DNA from: Andreprevotia chitinilytica DSM 18519
GTDB taxonomy: Bacteria; Pseudomonadota; Gammaproteobacteria; Burkholderiales; Chitinibacteraceae
DNA length: 64,000 bases
Direction of reading: 5' to 3'
Assembly: GCF_000711875.1 (NCBI RefSeq)
Contig: NZ_JONM01000006.1
Location: 203,180 to 267,179 of the forward strand
This document shows, piece after piece, positions 7,261-16,106 of this stretch (the stretch's first letter is position 1; every line of letters begins with the position of its first letter). Made by a program: the position numbers and the translations under genes. Below the pieces are notes generated by a model. That model was given only the letters and a program-made list of their open reading frames with translations. It searched no databases and was not told where the DNA came from.

Positions 7261-9606
7261 ATGACTGCTGCTCATGTTTTGGGTTTTCCCCGCATCGGCG
7301 CCCAGCGCGAACTCAAGTTCGCCGTCGAGTCGTTCTGGCGCGGTGAGATCGCCGAAGCCGAACTTGCCGCGATTGGCAGCACGCTGCGCCGCCGTCACTG
7401 GCAATGGCAGAAGGATGCCGGGCTGGATGTGGTCACGACTGGCGACTTCGCGTGGTACGACCAGATGCTCAATACCGCCGCACTGCTCGGTGCCTTGCCG
7501 GCCCGCTTCGGCTTCGATGCCAAGTCGCTCACACTCAAACAGTATTTCGAACTGGCTCGCGGCAACGTGGATCAGCCGGCGCTGGAAATGACCAAGTGGT
7601 TCGATACCAACTACCACTATCTGGTGCCGGAACTGGATGCCGACACGCGCTTCGACGGCGGTGTGGACTGGTTCTTCTACGAGCTGGAAGAAGCCCGCTC
7701 GCAAGGCTATGACGTGAAGCCGGCGCTGATCGGCCCGCTGACTTTCCTCTATCTCGCCAAGAGCAAGAGCACCGGTTTCGACAAACTCGGCCTCGCCAGT
7801 CGCATCGTGCTGGCCTATCGCCGTATCTTGGAAAAGCTCGCCGCGCAGGGGGTGGAATGGGTGCAGATCGACGAGCCGATCCTGGCGCTGGAACTCGACC
7901 TGGCATGGCGCGATGCCTTCGCCCCGATCTATCGCGAATTCGCCCATGCCGGTGTGAAGCTGCTGCTGACCACTTACTTCGATAGCGTCGCGGCGCATAC
8001 CGATCTGCTCGCCACCTTGTTGGTGGCTGGCGTGCACGTCGATCTGGTGCGTGCGCCGCAACAGCTTGATGCGCTGCTGGCGGTCTGGCCGCAAGACAAG
8101 GTGCTATCGGCCGGCGTGATCGATGGCCGCAATATCTGGGCGGCCGATCTTTCCGCCAAGCTCGCGCAACTCGAAACCGCCAAGACCAAACTGGGCGACA
8201 AGTTGTGGGTGAGTGCCAGCTCGTCGCTGCTGCACACGCCGGTCGATCTGGCGCAGGAAGACCAACTGGATGCCGAACTCAAAGGCTGGCTGGCCTTTGC
8301 CAAACAGAAGCTGGACGAGATCGTCGTCCTCAAACGGGCGTTGAATGAAGGTCGTGCTGCCGTCGCCACACAACTGGCCGCCAGCGACAAGGCCGCTGCC
8401 TCGCGCCGTAGCTCCGCCCGCATCCACAACCCGGACGTTGGCAACAGGGTGGCGGCGCTGACTGCTGCCGATTCGCAACGGGATAGCATCTACGCCGTGC
8501 GTGCCGATGCGCAGCGGGCGTGGCTCAAGCTGCCGGTGTTGCCGACTACGACCATCGGCTCCTTCCCGCAAACCAGGGAAATCCGCGCCGCTCGTGCCGC
8601 CTTCAAGCGTGGGGCGTTGCCGGAAGAACAATACGTCGCCGCGATGCAGGCCGAGATCAAACGGGTGGTCGACAAGCAGGAAGCGCTGGGGCTGGATGTG
8701 CCGGTGCATGGCGAGGCGGAGCGTAACGACATGGTCGAATACTTCGGCGAGCAGCTGTCCGGCTTCACCTTTACCCGCTTTGGCTGGGTGCAAAGCTACG
8801 GTAGTCGCTGCGTGAAACCGCCAGTGATCTTCGGCGACGTGAGCCGCCCGGCACCGATGACGGTCGAGTGGAGCCGCTACGCCCAATCGCTGACTATCAA
8901 GCCAATGAAGGGCATGCTCACCGGCCCGGTGACCATCCTGCAGTGGTCGTTTGTGCGCGACGACCAGCCGCGTGAGCAGACTTGCCTGCAAATCGCGCTG
9001 GCGATCCGGGATGAAGTGGTCGATCTGGAGCGCGCCGGTATCAAGGTCATCCAGATCGACGAACCCGCTTTCCGCGAAGGCTTGCCGCTCAAGCGCAGCG
9101 ATTGGGATACCTATCTGGAATGGGCCGGCCGTGCTTTCCGTGTCTCCGCCAGCGGGGTCGAGGATGCCACGCAGATCCACACCCACATGTGCTACTCGGA
9201 GTTCAACGACATCCTGCCCGCCATCGCCGCGATGGATGCCGATGTGATCACCATCGAAACCAGCCGCTCGGATATGAAATTGCTGGAAGCGTTCGGCACC
9301 TTCCAATACCCGAACGAAATCGGCCCCGGCGTCTACGACATCCACAGCCCACGCGTGCCACCCGTGAACGAGATGCTGCGGCTGATCGCCAAGGCATTGG
9401 ACGTCGTCCCGGCCGAGCGCTTATGGATCAACCCCGACTGCGGCTTGAAAACCCGTGGTTGGCCGGAGACGGAAGCGGCGCTGGCCAACATGCTGGCCGC
9501 AACGCGTGAGGCGCGGGCGGCGATTGCGGAGGGGCGCAAGTTGGTCGTGCAAGCGGCTGAGCATGGTCACTTGCATGCAGAGCACGCGTGTGGCTGCGGG
9601 CATTGA
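7261..9606 (+). CDS. metE: Cobalamin-independent methionine synthase
   Basis: The enzyme transfers a methyl group from 5-methyltetrahydropteroyltri-glutamate to homocysteine, making methionine in the cytoplasm without vitamin B12. The 781-residue length is slightly above the usual 750-760. The N-terminal half ([21 protein letters not shown]) and the catalytic C-terminal half (from about residue 430, [14 protein letters not shown]) are both present. Zinc ligands are visible in [10 protein letters not shown] (His and Cys) and [11 protein letters not shown] (Cys). ATG 7261 is chosen because GAGG sits 7 bases before it; an in-frame upstream ATT at 7243 is not a good start. The C-terminal tail is His/Cys rich ([14 protein letters not shown]), which may bind metal and is not part of the core fold. 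Confidence 0.97.
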   Translation: MTAAHVLGFPRIGAQRELKFAVESFWRGEIAEAELAAIGSTLRRRHWQWQKDAGLDVVTTGDFAWYDQMLNTAALLGALPARFGFDAKSLTLKQYFELARGNVDQPALEMTKWFDTNYHYLVPELDADTRFDGGVDWFFYELEEARSQGYDVKPALIGPLTFLYLAKSKSTGFDKLGLASRIVLAYRRILEKLAAQGVEWVQIDEPILALELDLAWRDAFAPIYREFAHAGVKLLLTTYFDSVAAHTDLLATLLVAGVHVDLVRAPQQLDALLAVWPQDKVLSAGVIDGRNIWAADLSAKLAQLETAKTKLGDKLWVSASSSLLHTPVDLAQEDQLDAELKGWLAFAKQKLDEIVVLKRALNEGRAAVATQLAASDKAAASRRSSARIHNPDVGNRVAALTAADSQRDSIYAVRADAQRAWLKLPVLPTTTIGSFPQTREIRAARAAFKRGALPEEQYVAAMQAEIKRVVDKQEALGLDVPVHGEAERNDMVEYFGEQLSGFTFTRFGWVQSYGSRCVKPPVIFGDVSRPAPMTVEWSRYAQSLTIKPMKGMLTGPVTILQWSFVRDDQPREQTCLQIALAIRDEVVDLERAGIKVIQIDEPAFREGLPLKRSDWDTYLEWAGRAFRVSASGVEDATQIHTHMCYSEFNDILPAIAAMDADVITIETSRSDMKLLEAFGTFQYPNEIGPGVYDIHSPRVPPVNEMLRLIAKALDVVPAERLWINPDCGLKTRGWPETEAALANMLAATREARAAIAEGRKLVVQAAEHGHLHAEHACGCGH

Positions 9607-9640
9607 ACCGGTTCGTGCAGGGCGAGTGGAAGTGGCCTTG

Positions 9641-9680
9641 TCCGGCGGGTTACGCCGCAAGCGGCTAACCCGCCCTACGA
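9641..9680. repeat. GGCGGGTTA...TAACCCGCCCTACG repeat, short copy
   Basis: Inverted GGCGGGTTA / TAACCCGCC arms with a short loop lie just after metE. Other copies are at 37119-37244 and 42255-42338, with a half copy at 54362-54375. It is non-coding and intergenic. Confidence 0.75.
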
Positions 9681-9686
9681 TATTGG

Positions 9687-9756
9687 GTAGGAGCGAGCTT
9701 GCTCGCGATGGCGGCGGTAAATGAACCATCGCCATCGCGAGCAAGCTCGCTCCTAC
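9687..9756. repeat. REP-like inverted pair, GTAGGAGCGAGCTTGCTCGCGATGGC
   Basis: A 26-base unit at 9687-9712 is repeated as its perfect complement at 9731-9756. Each unit also has an internal GCGAGC/GCTCGC hairpin. Three more inverted pairs occur at 15973, 22099 and 37255. The core resembles REP elements of Pseudomonas species. Confidence 0.85.
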
Positions 9757-9831
9757 AGGGAACTCCACGCTTGAGAAAGCATTAGAACTGGTGACGAGGG
9801 GCTTGGGGTATTTGGAGAGTTAACGCACTAC

Positions 9832-10572
9832 CTAGGTCGCCGCTGTCGGCTCCGTTAGTGCCCCAAAGTCCAGATTGCTTGGCGCATCCAGCACTTGTTG
9901 CGCCAATGCCCCGGTTTCCTCGGTATCGGTGTCGACAATCTCGAGCTTGAAACCAGCCGCCCCAGCCGTACCGGTTCCAACCACAAAGAAGCCGAAATTG
10001 ACGGTGTCCGCCTCATCCGGCACCTGCAATACGACTTCCGCCAGCGTCCAATCCTGCGTGCCGTGAAGAGGCCGGTTGTCCATGTTATCGAAGCGGATGC
10101 CTCGCGTATGGCGGCTATCCACGCGCATCCACATTTGTACTTTGAGGGCGTGCGCGCAGCATAAATTGGCGGTCAAGCGTAGGCGCTTGCCGCGATAGCT
10201 GCCGGCTTTGACGGCTTGCATCAGCGTGCCAAAGCCCGGGTCTTGGTTATAAATCCGGCTTGCTTCCTCGTTGAGGGAGCAACGAATCACGGCCGGGTGT
10301 TGCCCGTGATGCATGCGGGACGTATCCACGCCCATGAGGTAGATATCGGGCCGCGAACCTGCCTTTGTCCATCCTTCCGGCATCGGCAGGTCTTGGGGCG
10401 CGGCGGTTGGCGCATCCACTTCGATCCTGGCCGCCAGCACATTCCAGTTGTCACATTCAAACAGCCGGGCGATGACGTCGAGGCATTCGCCGTGGCCCAG
10501 TTCGATGTCTTTTTGCGCCAAGGACTGACGCAACGATTTCGCCATCAATTTGGCGTCGCGATAGGTACGCAT
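9832..10572 (-). CDS. Protein with glyoxalase-related N-terminal domain, function unknown
   Basis: The 246-residue protein has no signal peptide or membrane segment. Residues about 5-50 (AKSLRQSLAQKDIELGHGECLDVIARLFECDNWNVLAA) match the small helical 'glyoxalase-related protein' domain found in several uncharacterised proteobacterial proteins. Residues about 65-230 look like a beta-sandwich (GYRGKR-type strands, many Thr/Val strands, TGTAGAAGFKLE), perhaps a ligand- or sugar-binding fold. No catalytic residues can be assigned. The ATG at 10572 has AAGGGA 7 bases upstream. It is a single gene, divergent from the tyrosinase gene. Confidence 0.7.
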   Translation of the reverse strand: MRTYRDAKLMAKSLRQSLAQKDIELGHGECLDVIARLFECDNWNVLAARIEVDAPTAAPQDLPMPEGWTKAGSRPDIYLMGVDTSRMHHGQHPAVIRCSLNEEASRIYNQDPGFGTLMQAVKAGSYRGKRLRLTANLCCAHALKVQMWMRVDSRHTRGIRFDNMDNRPLHGTQDWTLAEVVLQVPDEADTVNFGFFVVGTGTAGAAGFKLEIVDTDTEETGALAQQVLDAPSNLDFGALTEPTAAT

Positions 10573-11047
10573 GAGGAAATCCCTTGCAGTAATGCGAACG
10601 TCGTACGGTCGGTGCTTGCGTTACCGAAACGTTCGCCATGCAACGGATCGGGAGAGTGGGTGTGCATTCACCATCCCGGAGAGGGTGCAAGCGGCAGGCT
10701 GCACAAGCCTGTCCGAATTCTGTGATTCCCGGCGCAGGTAGTCAATTGCGCTGCAAAACATGTTGTGGAGTGGCGTATCCGCTTATCAACTTCGCGTGCC
10801 GGCGCGTTTTTGTGCCCACTGATCATCGAGCCTGCGTTATGCATACTTACTAATTCTATTTCTTTATCTGTCTTGAAAATGAATATGCATCCCGCATAAT
10901 CATGCCGAGCTGTATGGATCGCTGGCGTTTTCAATGTCCCGGACCAATGCGGCTTAGCGTGCATTCGGGGTGGTTCGTCCTGGGCACATCACAACCGTTA
11001 TCACCCTGTGGGCTGGCAAATGCTTGGTCGGCGGGATGGGAATCACG
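10573..11047. other. 475-bp intergenic region between divergent genes
   Basis: This region separates the glyoxalase-related gene from the tyrosinase gene. Bases 10840-10900 are noticeably AT-richer (CATACTTACTAATTCTATTTC) and may hold the tyrosinase promoter, but no convincing -35/-10 pair is seen. Short open frames across it have no coding character. No RNA gene or known riboswitch is recognised. Confidence 0.5.
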
Positions 11048-12685
11048 ATGAAAACCGGATCGATTGGAAGGTGGCACATACTCAAGGCGCTCTTGCTGGC
11101 TGTCGTCATGGCGATGTTTATGCCGACGCTGGCGCAGGCCGATACAGCAACCCGGCTCAGCTGGGAGACGTTCGCCAAAGACCCGCAGCGCGTGGCCAGC
11201 CTGCGCAAGGCGGTGGCGGTGATGAAATCGCGCAATGGCGCGGACCATACCAGCGCGGAATATCGCACCAGCTGGGAATACTGGGGCTCGATCCACGGTT
11301 ATTTCGGCGCGCAGTCGCCGGATGGCACGGTGGAGGAATACCAGCAGTGGATGAAGGACAACAACCTCTGGAAGCCGGAGTACGAAAAGTACTTTGTCGG
11401 CGTGACGGACAGGCTGCCGCCGGATCAGACGGCGACAGATGTCTGGTCGCAATGCCAGCACGGCACGCCGTGGTTCTTTGCGTGGCATCGCTTCTATCTG
11501 TTCCGTTTTGAGCGCGTATTGCAAGAGGCCGCTGGCGATCCGTCCTTGCGTTTGCCGTACTGGGATTACACCGACCCGGCGCAGGTTGCCATGCCGTCGG
11601 CGTTCATTGCGCCGACCTATGTCGATGAAGCGGGCAAGACCGTGCCGAATCCGCTGTTCGAGGCACGCCGGGCGCCGGATTGGCAGAAGGGCACCGGCAC
11701 GCTGGACCCGAAGCGCACCAACATCAACGCAGCCTTGCTCAATCCCAACTTCCTGAGCACCACGGATCAATCGGGCGCAACCGTGCCGGGCTTCCAAAGC
11801 ATCATTGAAAGAAGCCCGCATGGCAGCGTGCATTGCGCGGTCATGGGTTGTCCGGTGACGGTGATGGGGGCGGTGCCGTATTCGTCCAACGATCCGATCT
11901 TCTGGCTGCACCATGCCAATATCGATCGCATGTGGGACTGCTGGACCAGCATCGCCGGCCACAAGAACCCCGATAGCCAGGAATTCCTCGAACAGTCGTA
12001 TACCTTCGTGGATGCCAAGGGCGTTGCGGTCACCAACAAGGTACGGGACTTGTTCGACGGCAAGCTGATCGATTACGTCTACGAGAAAGCTTCAGATTGC
12101 GCCCGGCCTGCAGCCTTGTTTAAGGCGAATGCGGTGGGGGTATCCCCAGCGCCGGTTGTGCCGCACGGCGCGACCACCAGCATGCTGATCAGTACTGCTG
12201 CGCGTGGCATTGCCATCGACAAACCGGTGACCAAGAAGCATATCGGCCTGGTGGCAGAGAAAACCAATGCGGTGCCGTTGGCGCTGGCGTTGCGTGGGCA
12301 TGCCTTGGTGCCATCGCGCACGGAGCTTGTCCTGCGTGGCGTCAAATACCAGGCCCACCCCGGTACGATGTTCGATGTGTATCTGGAGAACGCGCAGGGC
12401 AAACGGGCTTATGTCGGCACTTTGAGCTTCTTTACCGGTGGCGGTGGTCATGGCCATGCCCATCATGATGCACAGGCCGCAACGGATGAAGTCTTCGATG
12501 TGACCGATAGCCTGCGCGAACTGGCCGGTGCCAACGCGACCTTGAAAGACGTCAGCGTGGTATTCGAAGCAACGACGGGTCGTCTGGGCCGCGATGAGAA
12601 GGCACTGTTCAATGCCAAGTCGAAACTGACCGTCGACGAGATTGATTTGCAGGTCAAAGTGCCGGCAAGTACGCCAGCGGAGTGA
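11048..12685 (+). CDS. Secreted tyrosinase / polyphenol oxidase
   Basis: The 545-residue protein has a Sec-type signal peptide (1-31, ending LAQA) and no twin-arginine motif. The type-3 copper centre is complete. CuA ligands are His83 (SIHGYF), His138 (CQHGTPW) and His147 (AWHRFYLFRFE). CuB ligands are His258 and His262 (PHGSVH) and one of His288/289 (DPIFWLHHANIDRMW). It should oxidise monophenols or diphenols with O2 in the periplasm or outside. The C-terminal part (about 400-545, GVKYQAHPGTMFDVYLEN) resembles the shielding domain of plant-type polyphenol oxidases and carries a His-rich loop (GGGHGHAHH). ATG 11048 gives the cleanest signal peptide; ATG 11036 is possible. No partner copper chaperone is adjacent. 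Confidence 0.9.
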   Translation: MKTGSIGRWHILKALLLAVVMAMFMPTLAQADTATRLSWETFAKDPQRVASLRKAVAVMKSRNGADHTSAEYRTSWEYWGSIHGYFGAQSPDGTVEEYQQWMKDNNLWKPEYEKYFVGVTDRLPPDQTATDVWSQCQHGTPWFFAWHRFYLFRFERVLQEAAGDPSLRLPYWDYTDPAQVAMPSAFIAPTYVDEAGKTVPNPLFEARRAPDWQKGTGTLDPKRTNINAALLNPNFLSTTDQSGATVPGFQSIIERSPHGSVHCAVMGCPVTVMGAVPYSSNDPIFWLHHANIDRMWDCWTSIAGHKNPDSQEFLEQSYTFVDAKGVAVTNKVRDLFDGKLIDYVYEKASDCARPAALFKANAVGVSPAPVVPHGATTSMLISTAARGIAIDKPVTKKHIGLVAEKTNAVPLALALRGHALVPSRTELVLRGVKYQAHPGTMFDVYLENAQGKRAYVGTLSFFTGGGGHGHAHHDAQAATDEVFDVTDSLRELAGANATLKDVSVVFEATTGRLGRDEKALFNAKSKLTVDEIDLQVKVPASTPAE

Positions 12686-12743
12686 GGGCTGGATCGTGGG
12701 GAGGCTGGTCGAGCGCTAGCCTTGCCCCGTGATCAATGGCAGT

Positions 12744-12781
12744 AAAACAAATAGCCCGGCAATTGCCGGGCTATTTGTTTT
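12744..12781. terminator. Perfect 38-bp palindromic bidirectional terminator
   Basis: Nineteen-base arms (AAAACAAATAGCCCGGCAA and its exact complement) meet with no spacer. Each arm ends in TTTGTTTT on its own strand. It separates the tyrosinase gene from the convergent response-regulator gene. Confidence 0.85.
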
Positions 12782-12816
12782 GGAGCGGTCTGGGGCGCGA
12801 GTCGGCGATCAGCCGA

Positions 12817-13443
12817 TCAGACTTCGACGCCGGCATCTCGCAGCAACGCTGCCAATTCCATCGCCGTCTTCACATGCATCTTTTCCAGAATCCGGGCGCG
12901 GTGGACTTCGACCGTCTTCATCGAGATGGAAAGATCATCGGCGATCTGCTTGTTGAGGCGGCCGGTCAGGATCAGCGCCATTACTTCGCGCTCACGCGGG
13001 GTGAGGGATTCGAGGCGGATTTCGACGGCGTTCTTGGCTTGCCACTGGTTGCGGCGTTCGGCATCGGCGGCGAGGCTCTTTTCCACCAGATCGACGATGT
13101 CGTTGTCGTTGAATGGTTTCTCGACGAAATCAGTGGCGCCATCCTTGAGCGCACCCACGGCCATCGGCACATCGCCGTGGCCGGTGAGGAAGATCACCGG
13201 CGGCAGATAGGCGTATTCGCGCAGTTTCTGGAACAGCTCCAGGCCGCTCATGCCGGGCATGCGCACGTCGAGCAGGATGCAGCCGAAGCGATCCGGGCTG
13301 TATTCCTTGATGAAGGATTCGGCGCTGGAAAAGGCCTGCGCTTCGTGGTCGCGGGTGGAGAACAGCCAGGCGAGCGCGTCGCGCAGTGCGTCGTCATCGT
13401 CGACGATGGCAATGCGGTGCGGCCCTGTTTTCGATTGAGTCAT
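12817..13443 (-). CDS. FixJ/DctR-type response regulator
   Basis: The 208-residue protein has an N-terminal receiver (about 8-122) with acidic pocket Asp15-18, phospho-acceptor Asp59 (ILLDVRMPG), Thr and Lys (VEKPF). A LuxR/FixJ helix-turn-helix follows (about 143-205, LTPREREVMALILTGRLNKQIADDLSISMKTVEVHRARIL). It is the partner of the sensor kinase encoded just upstream on the same strand (156-base gap). This FixJ class controls respiration, C4-dicarboxylate uptake (DctR) or tetrathionate use (TtrR) in other proteobacteria; no target gene is adjacent, so the regulon is unknown. AAGGA lies 11 bases before the ATG. Confidence 0.9.
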   Translation of the reverse strand: MTQSKTGPHRIAIVDDDDALRDALAWLFSTRDHEAQAFSSAESFIKEYSPDRFGCILLDVRMPGMSGLELFQKLREYAYLPPVIFLTGHGDVPMAVGALKDGATDFVEKPFNDNDIVDLVEKSLAADAERRNQWQAKNAVEIRLESLTPREREVMALILTGRLNKQIADDLSISMKTVEVHRARILEKMHVKTAMELAALLRDAGVEV

Positions 13444-13598
13444 GTTCGCGAGGTCCTTGATTTCATCAGCAACGGAGCGCGTCGAAGGTGACGTGCCCGC
13501 ACATTTCTAAAGCAGCTTCTTAGGGAATAGCGTGCCCGGCTTACGTTTGCCAGACACATGAATACGGTGTGCCGCTGGGCGAGCATTATCCACTGCTA

Positions 13599-15836
13599 CT
13601 AGGGCTCTTGCGCATCGGTATCTTCATTGAACGGCACGGTGAAGATAAAGCGGCTGCCGCCACCGGCGTTGGCCTCCACCCACAGGCGGCCCTGATGGTG
13701 CTCGATGATCGAGCGGCAGATGTTCAGGCCCATGCCCATGCCGGCATCCTTGGTGGTAAAGAACGGCTTGAACAATTGTTCCAGTTGCTCGGGCGCAATA
13801 CCAGCCCCTCTATCCGCAATGGTCACCCGCAGCAAATTGCCGTCCCGCGCCAGATCGATGGCGAGCATGCGGCGGGCGGGGGGCGTGTCTTCCATCGCTT
13901 CGAGGGCATTCTTGATCAGGTTGAAGATCACCTGCTCCAGCATGACCGGGTCGGCGTAGAGCGCGGGCAGGTCGTCGTCCTCGCGGAACGAGACTTCCAC
14001 GCCGCGCCGGGTGACTTCGTGGCCCAGCAGGTTGAGCACGGTATCGAGCAGCGCGTTGATCTCGCAGCGCTTGCGGTGCGGCGCGCGGCGCTGCACGAAC
14101 TCGCGGATGCCGCGGATGATCTGGCCGGCGCGCTTGGCTTGCTCGCCCATTTTTTCGATGGCTTGTGAGAGCTGGCTGGTGTTGGGCGTGGGCGAGGCGA
14201 GGATGTTGCGGCAGCCGCTGGCGTAGCTGGCAATCGCGCCGAGCGGCTGGTTGAGTTCGTGCGCGAGCGAGGAGGCCATCTCCCCCATCGAAATCAGCCG
14301 GGCGGTTTGCTGCAGCGCTTCGTTCTGGCGGCGCTCGCGGGCGGCGGCGGTCTTGAGGGCGGTGATGTCGGTGGCGATTTCCAGCCAGACCGCGCTGCCG
14401 TCCACCCAGACGCTTTGCCGGCTCTTGATCTGATACCAGTGCTCGCGATAGCTGTCGTACCACTCGGCATCGACCGGGGGTTCGGCCCGGCGCGGTACGA
14501 AGGGCACGATGCAACAGCGACCACGCCAGTCCGGCAGGCCGAAGGCACGGTCGAACTGGTGGTTGGACATCAGCAGCTCGCCGCTGGCGGCGTCGGATAC
14601 GGCCACGGCGGCATCCAGCCCGTTCAGCACGGTGACGAAGCGCTCGTGCGAGGCTTGCAACGCCTGCCGTTCGCGGCGGATTTCGGTGATGTCATACAGC
14701 GACGCCATCCAGCCAATGTGGTTGCCTTCGCCATCGATCAGGCGTGAGGCATACAGGCGCACGTCGAAGCGCTCGCCATTGCGCCGCATATAGCGCACCG
14801 AGAACCCGTTCGGGTCGAGTCGGCCGGCGAGAATGGCGTCGGATGCGGCCTGGCAGCGCTCCAGTTCTTCCGGCGGCCAGTAGGGCATCGGCTGAATCTT
14901 GTTCAGCAGCTCGTGCTCGTCGTAACCGACCATGTCGCAAAAGGCGCGGTTCACATAAATGACCTTGCCGTGCAGATCGAGTGCTTCCAGACCGGTGACG
15001 AGCGAGTTTTCCATCGCCTCACGTAGCGCGGTTTCGCCGCGTAGCTGGACTTCGGCCTCGGCGTGCTGGCGGATGTGCGTCTTGAGGGCGCGGGTGGTCA
15101 GCAACATGGCGATCGACAGCAGGAACAGCATCCACGGCAGCAGATCGAGCAGCGGCCGGCTTGGCAGGCGGTAGACCTCGGCCCGCAGGGTCAGGCCACC
15201 AGGCGGGATGTCGAGGCCGATTTCCTTGAACACGCCACTCGGGTCGAGCTGGCGCTGCGATTTGGCGGCGATGCTGCGTTTGTTTTTATCCAGCAGGGCA
15301 ATCTGGTAACGCTGCGCAATCCACCAGGGCACTTGCTGTTGCAGCATGCGATCCAGCGCCAGCGTCGCGACGATGAAATGGCCGTCCGGTACGGCAACGG
15401 CGTACTGCACCAAGGGCTTGTGGTCATGGGCGACGAGCGGCCCCCAACCGATTTCGCCTTCGAACGGTAGCGATTGCCATTCCTGCGCTGCTCGCCAGGT
15501 GACGCGGCCGAGTACGTCTTCCAATGCGAGGCCGACCAGCTCCGGGCTGCCTTGCGTGAATGACAGGGCGCGGGCCTGGAACTTGGGGCTGGCGTAGTCG
15601 TTGCTGGCTTCCAGCGTGGCGGCCAGACCGTTGATGGCATCGACGTCGGCGCGGATTTGTTGCTCGATGGCCTGCTTTTGCCACAGCAAATCCTGCTCCA
15701 GCTGGGTGCTGCGTTGGGTTTCGACTTCTTCCCGTGTGAGCAGCAGATAGGCGGCGAACGCCAAGGCGAAGAGCGCGGCGATCAGGCTGGGCAACAGGGC
15801 GAGCCACGTGGAGCGGCGGGTAAGGCTTTGTGTCAT
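13599..15836 (-). CDS. PAS-domain sensor histidine kinase (FixL/DctS type)
   Basis: The 745-residue membrane kinase has a first transmembrane helix at about 11-33, a periplasmic sensing region (about 35-270), a second helix (about 275-297), two PAS/PAC modules (about 320-445 and 450-510), then the dimerisation/phosphotransfer helix with His526 (SLAHELNQPLGAIASY) and an HATPase domain (NLIKNALEAME, GAGIAPEQLEQLF, GMGMGLNI). The two extracytoplasmic-flanking helices and the cytoplasmic PAS set fit DctS-like sensors. It passes phosphate to the FixJ-type regulator at 12817. ATG 15836 is used because the longer upstream frame runs into a REP repeat and is not protein-like. The ligand is not predictable. 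Confidence 0.88.
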   Translation of the reverse strand: MTQSLTRRSTWLALLPSLIAALFALAFAAYLLLTREEVETQRSTQLEQDLLWQKQAIEQQIRADVDAINGLAATLEASNDYASPKFQARALSFTQGSPELVGLALEDVLGRVTWRAAQEWQSLPFEGEIGWGPLVAHDHKPLVQYAVAVPDGHFIVATLALDRMLQQQVPWWIAQRYQIALLDKNKRSIAAKSQRQLDPSGVFKEIGLDIPPGGLTLRAEVYRLPSRPLLDLLPWMLFLLSIAMLLTTRALKTHIRQHAEAEVQLRGETALREAMENSLVTGLEALDLHGKVIYVNRAFCDMVGYDEHELLNKIQPMPYWPPEELERCQAASDAILAGRLDPNGFSVRYMRRNGERFDVRLYASRLIDGEGNHIGWMASLYDITEIRRERQALQASHERFVTVLNGLDAAVAVSDAASGELLMSNHQFDRAFGLPDWRGRCCIVPFVPRRAEPPVDAEWYDSYREHWYQIKSRQSVWVDGSAVWLEIATDITALKTAAARERRQNEALQQTARLISMGEMASSLAHELNQPLGAIASYASGCRNILASPTPNTSQLSQAIEKMGEQAKRAGQIIRGIREFVQRRAPHRKRCEINALLDTVLNLLGHEVTRRGVEVSFREDDDLPALYADPVMLEQVIFNLIKNALEAMEDTPPARRMLAIDLARDGNLLRVTIADRGAGIAPEQLEQLFKPFFTTKDAGMGMGLNICRSIIEHHQGRLWVEANAGGGSRFIFTVPFNEDTDAQEP

Positions 15837-15972
15837 TCCAGAAGCATAAGGGCGGGCTTGCGCAAGCTTGCCCGTGTTGGGGAATGCAAGCAACAGTGAA
15901 AGGCTAAGGCGAAAATCCGTAGACACGGAGATCGGCGAGTACACAGGGCGCACGGAGAAAAGCATCGCTTTA

Positions 15973-16044
15973 TGTAGGAGCGAGCTTGCTCGCGATGGCA
16001 CCGTTTGATTCACCGTTGCCATCGCGAGCAAGCTCGCTCCTACA
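15973..16044. repeat. REP-like inverted pair, GAGCGAGCTTGCTCGC family
   Basis: TGTAGGAGCGAGCTTGCTCG and its complement, each extended by the CGATGGC core, are separated by about 15 bases. The pair lies between ldhA and the kinase gene, upstream of the kinase start. Confidence 0.85.
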
Positions 16045-16106
16045 GAAACCCTCGATTTTCTCCCCGATCCCTATGCGCTCTGCGGTTCAGGAGTTTGGGT
16101 TTTGAC

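Noticed and set aside
8104..9345. 413-codon frame antisense to metE
   Set aside because: Shadow of metE with no domain.
10650..10760. Possible riboswitch-like structure between the glyoxalase-related and tyrosinase genes
   Set aside because: GGAGAGGGTGCAAGCGG looked reminiscent of a structured RNA, but it lacks the conserved core of the glycine or any other class I know.
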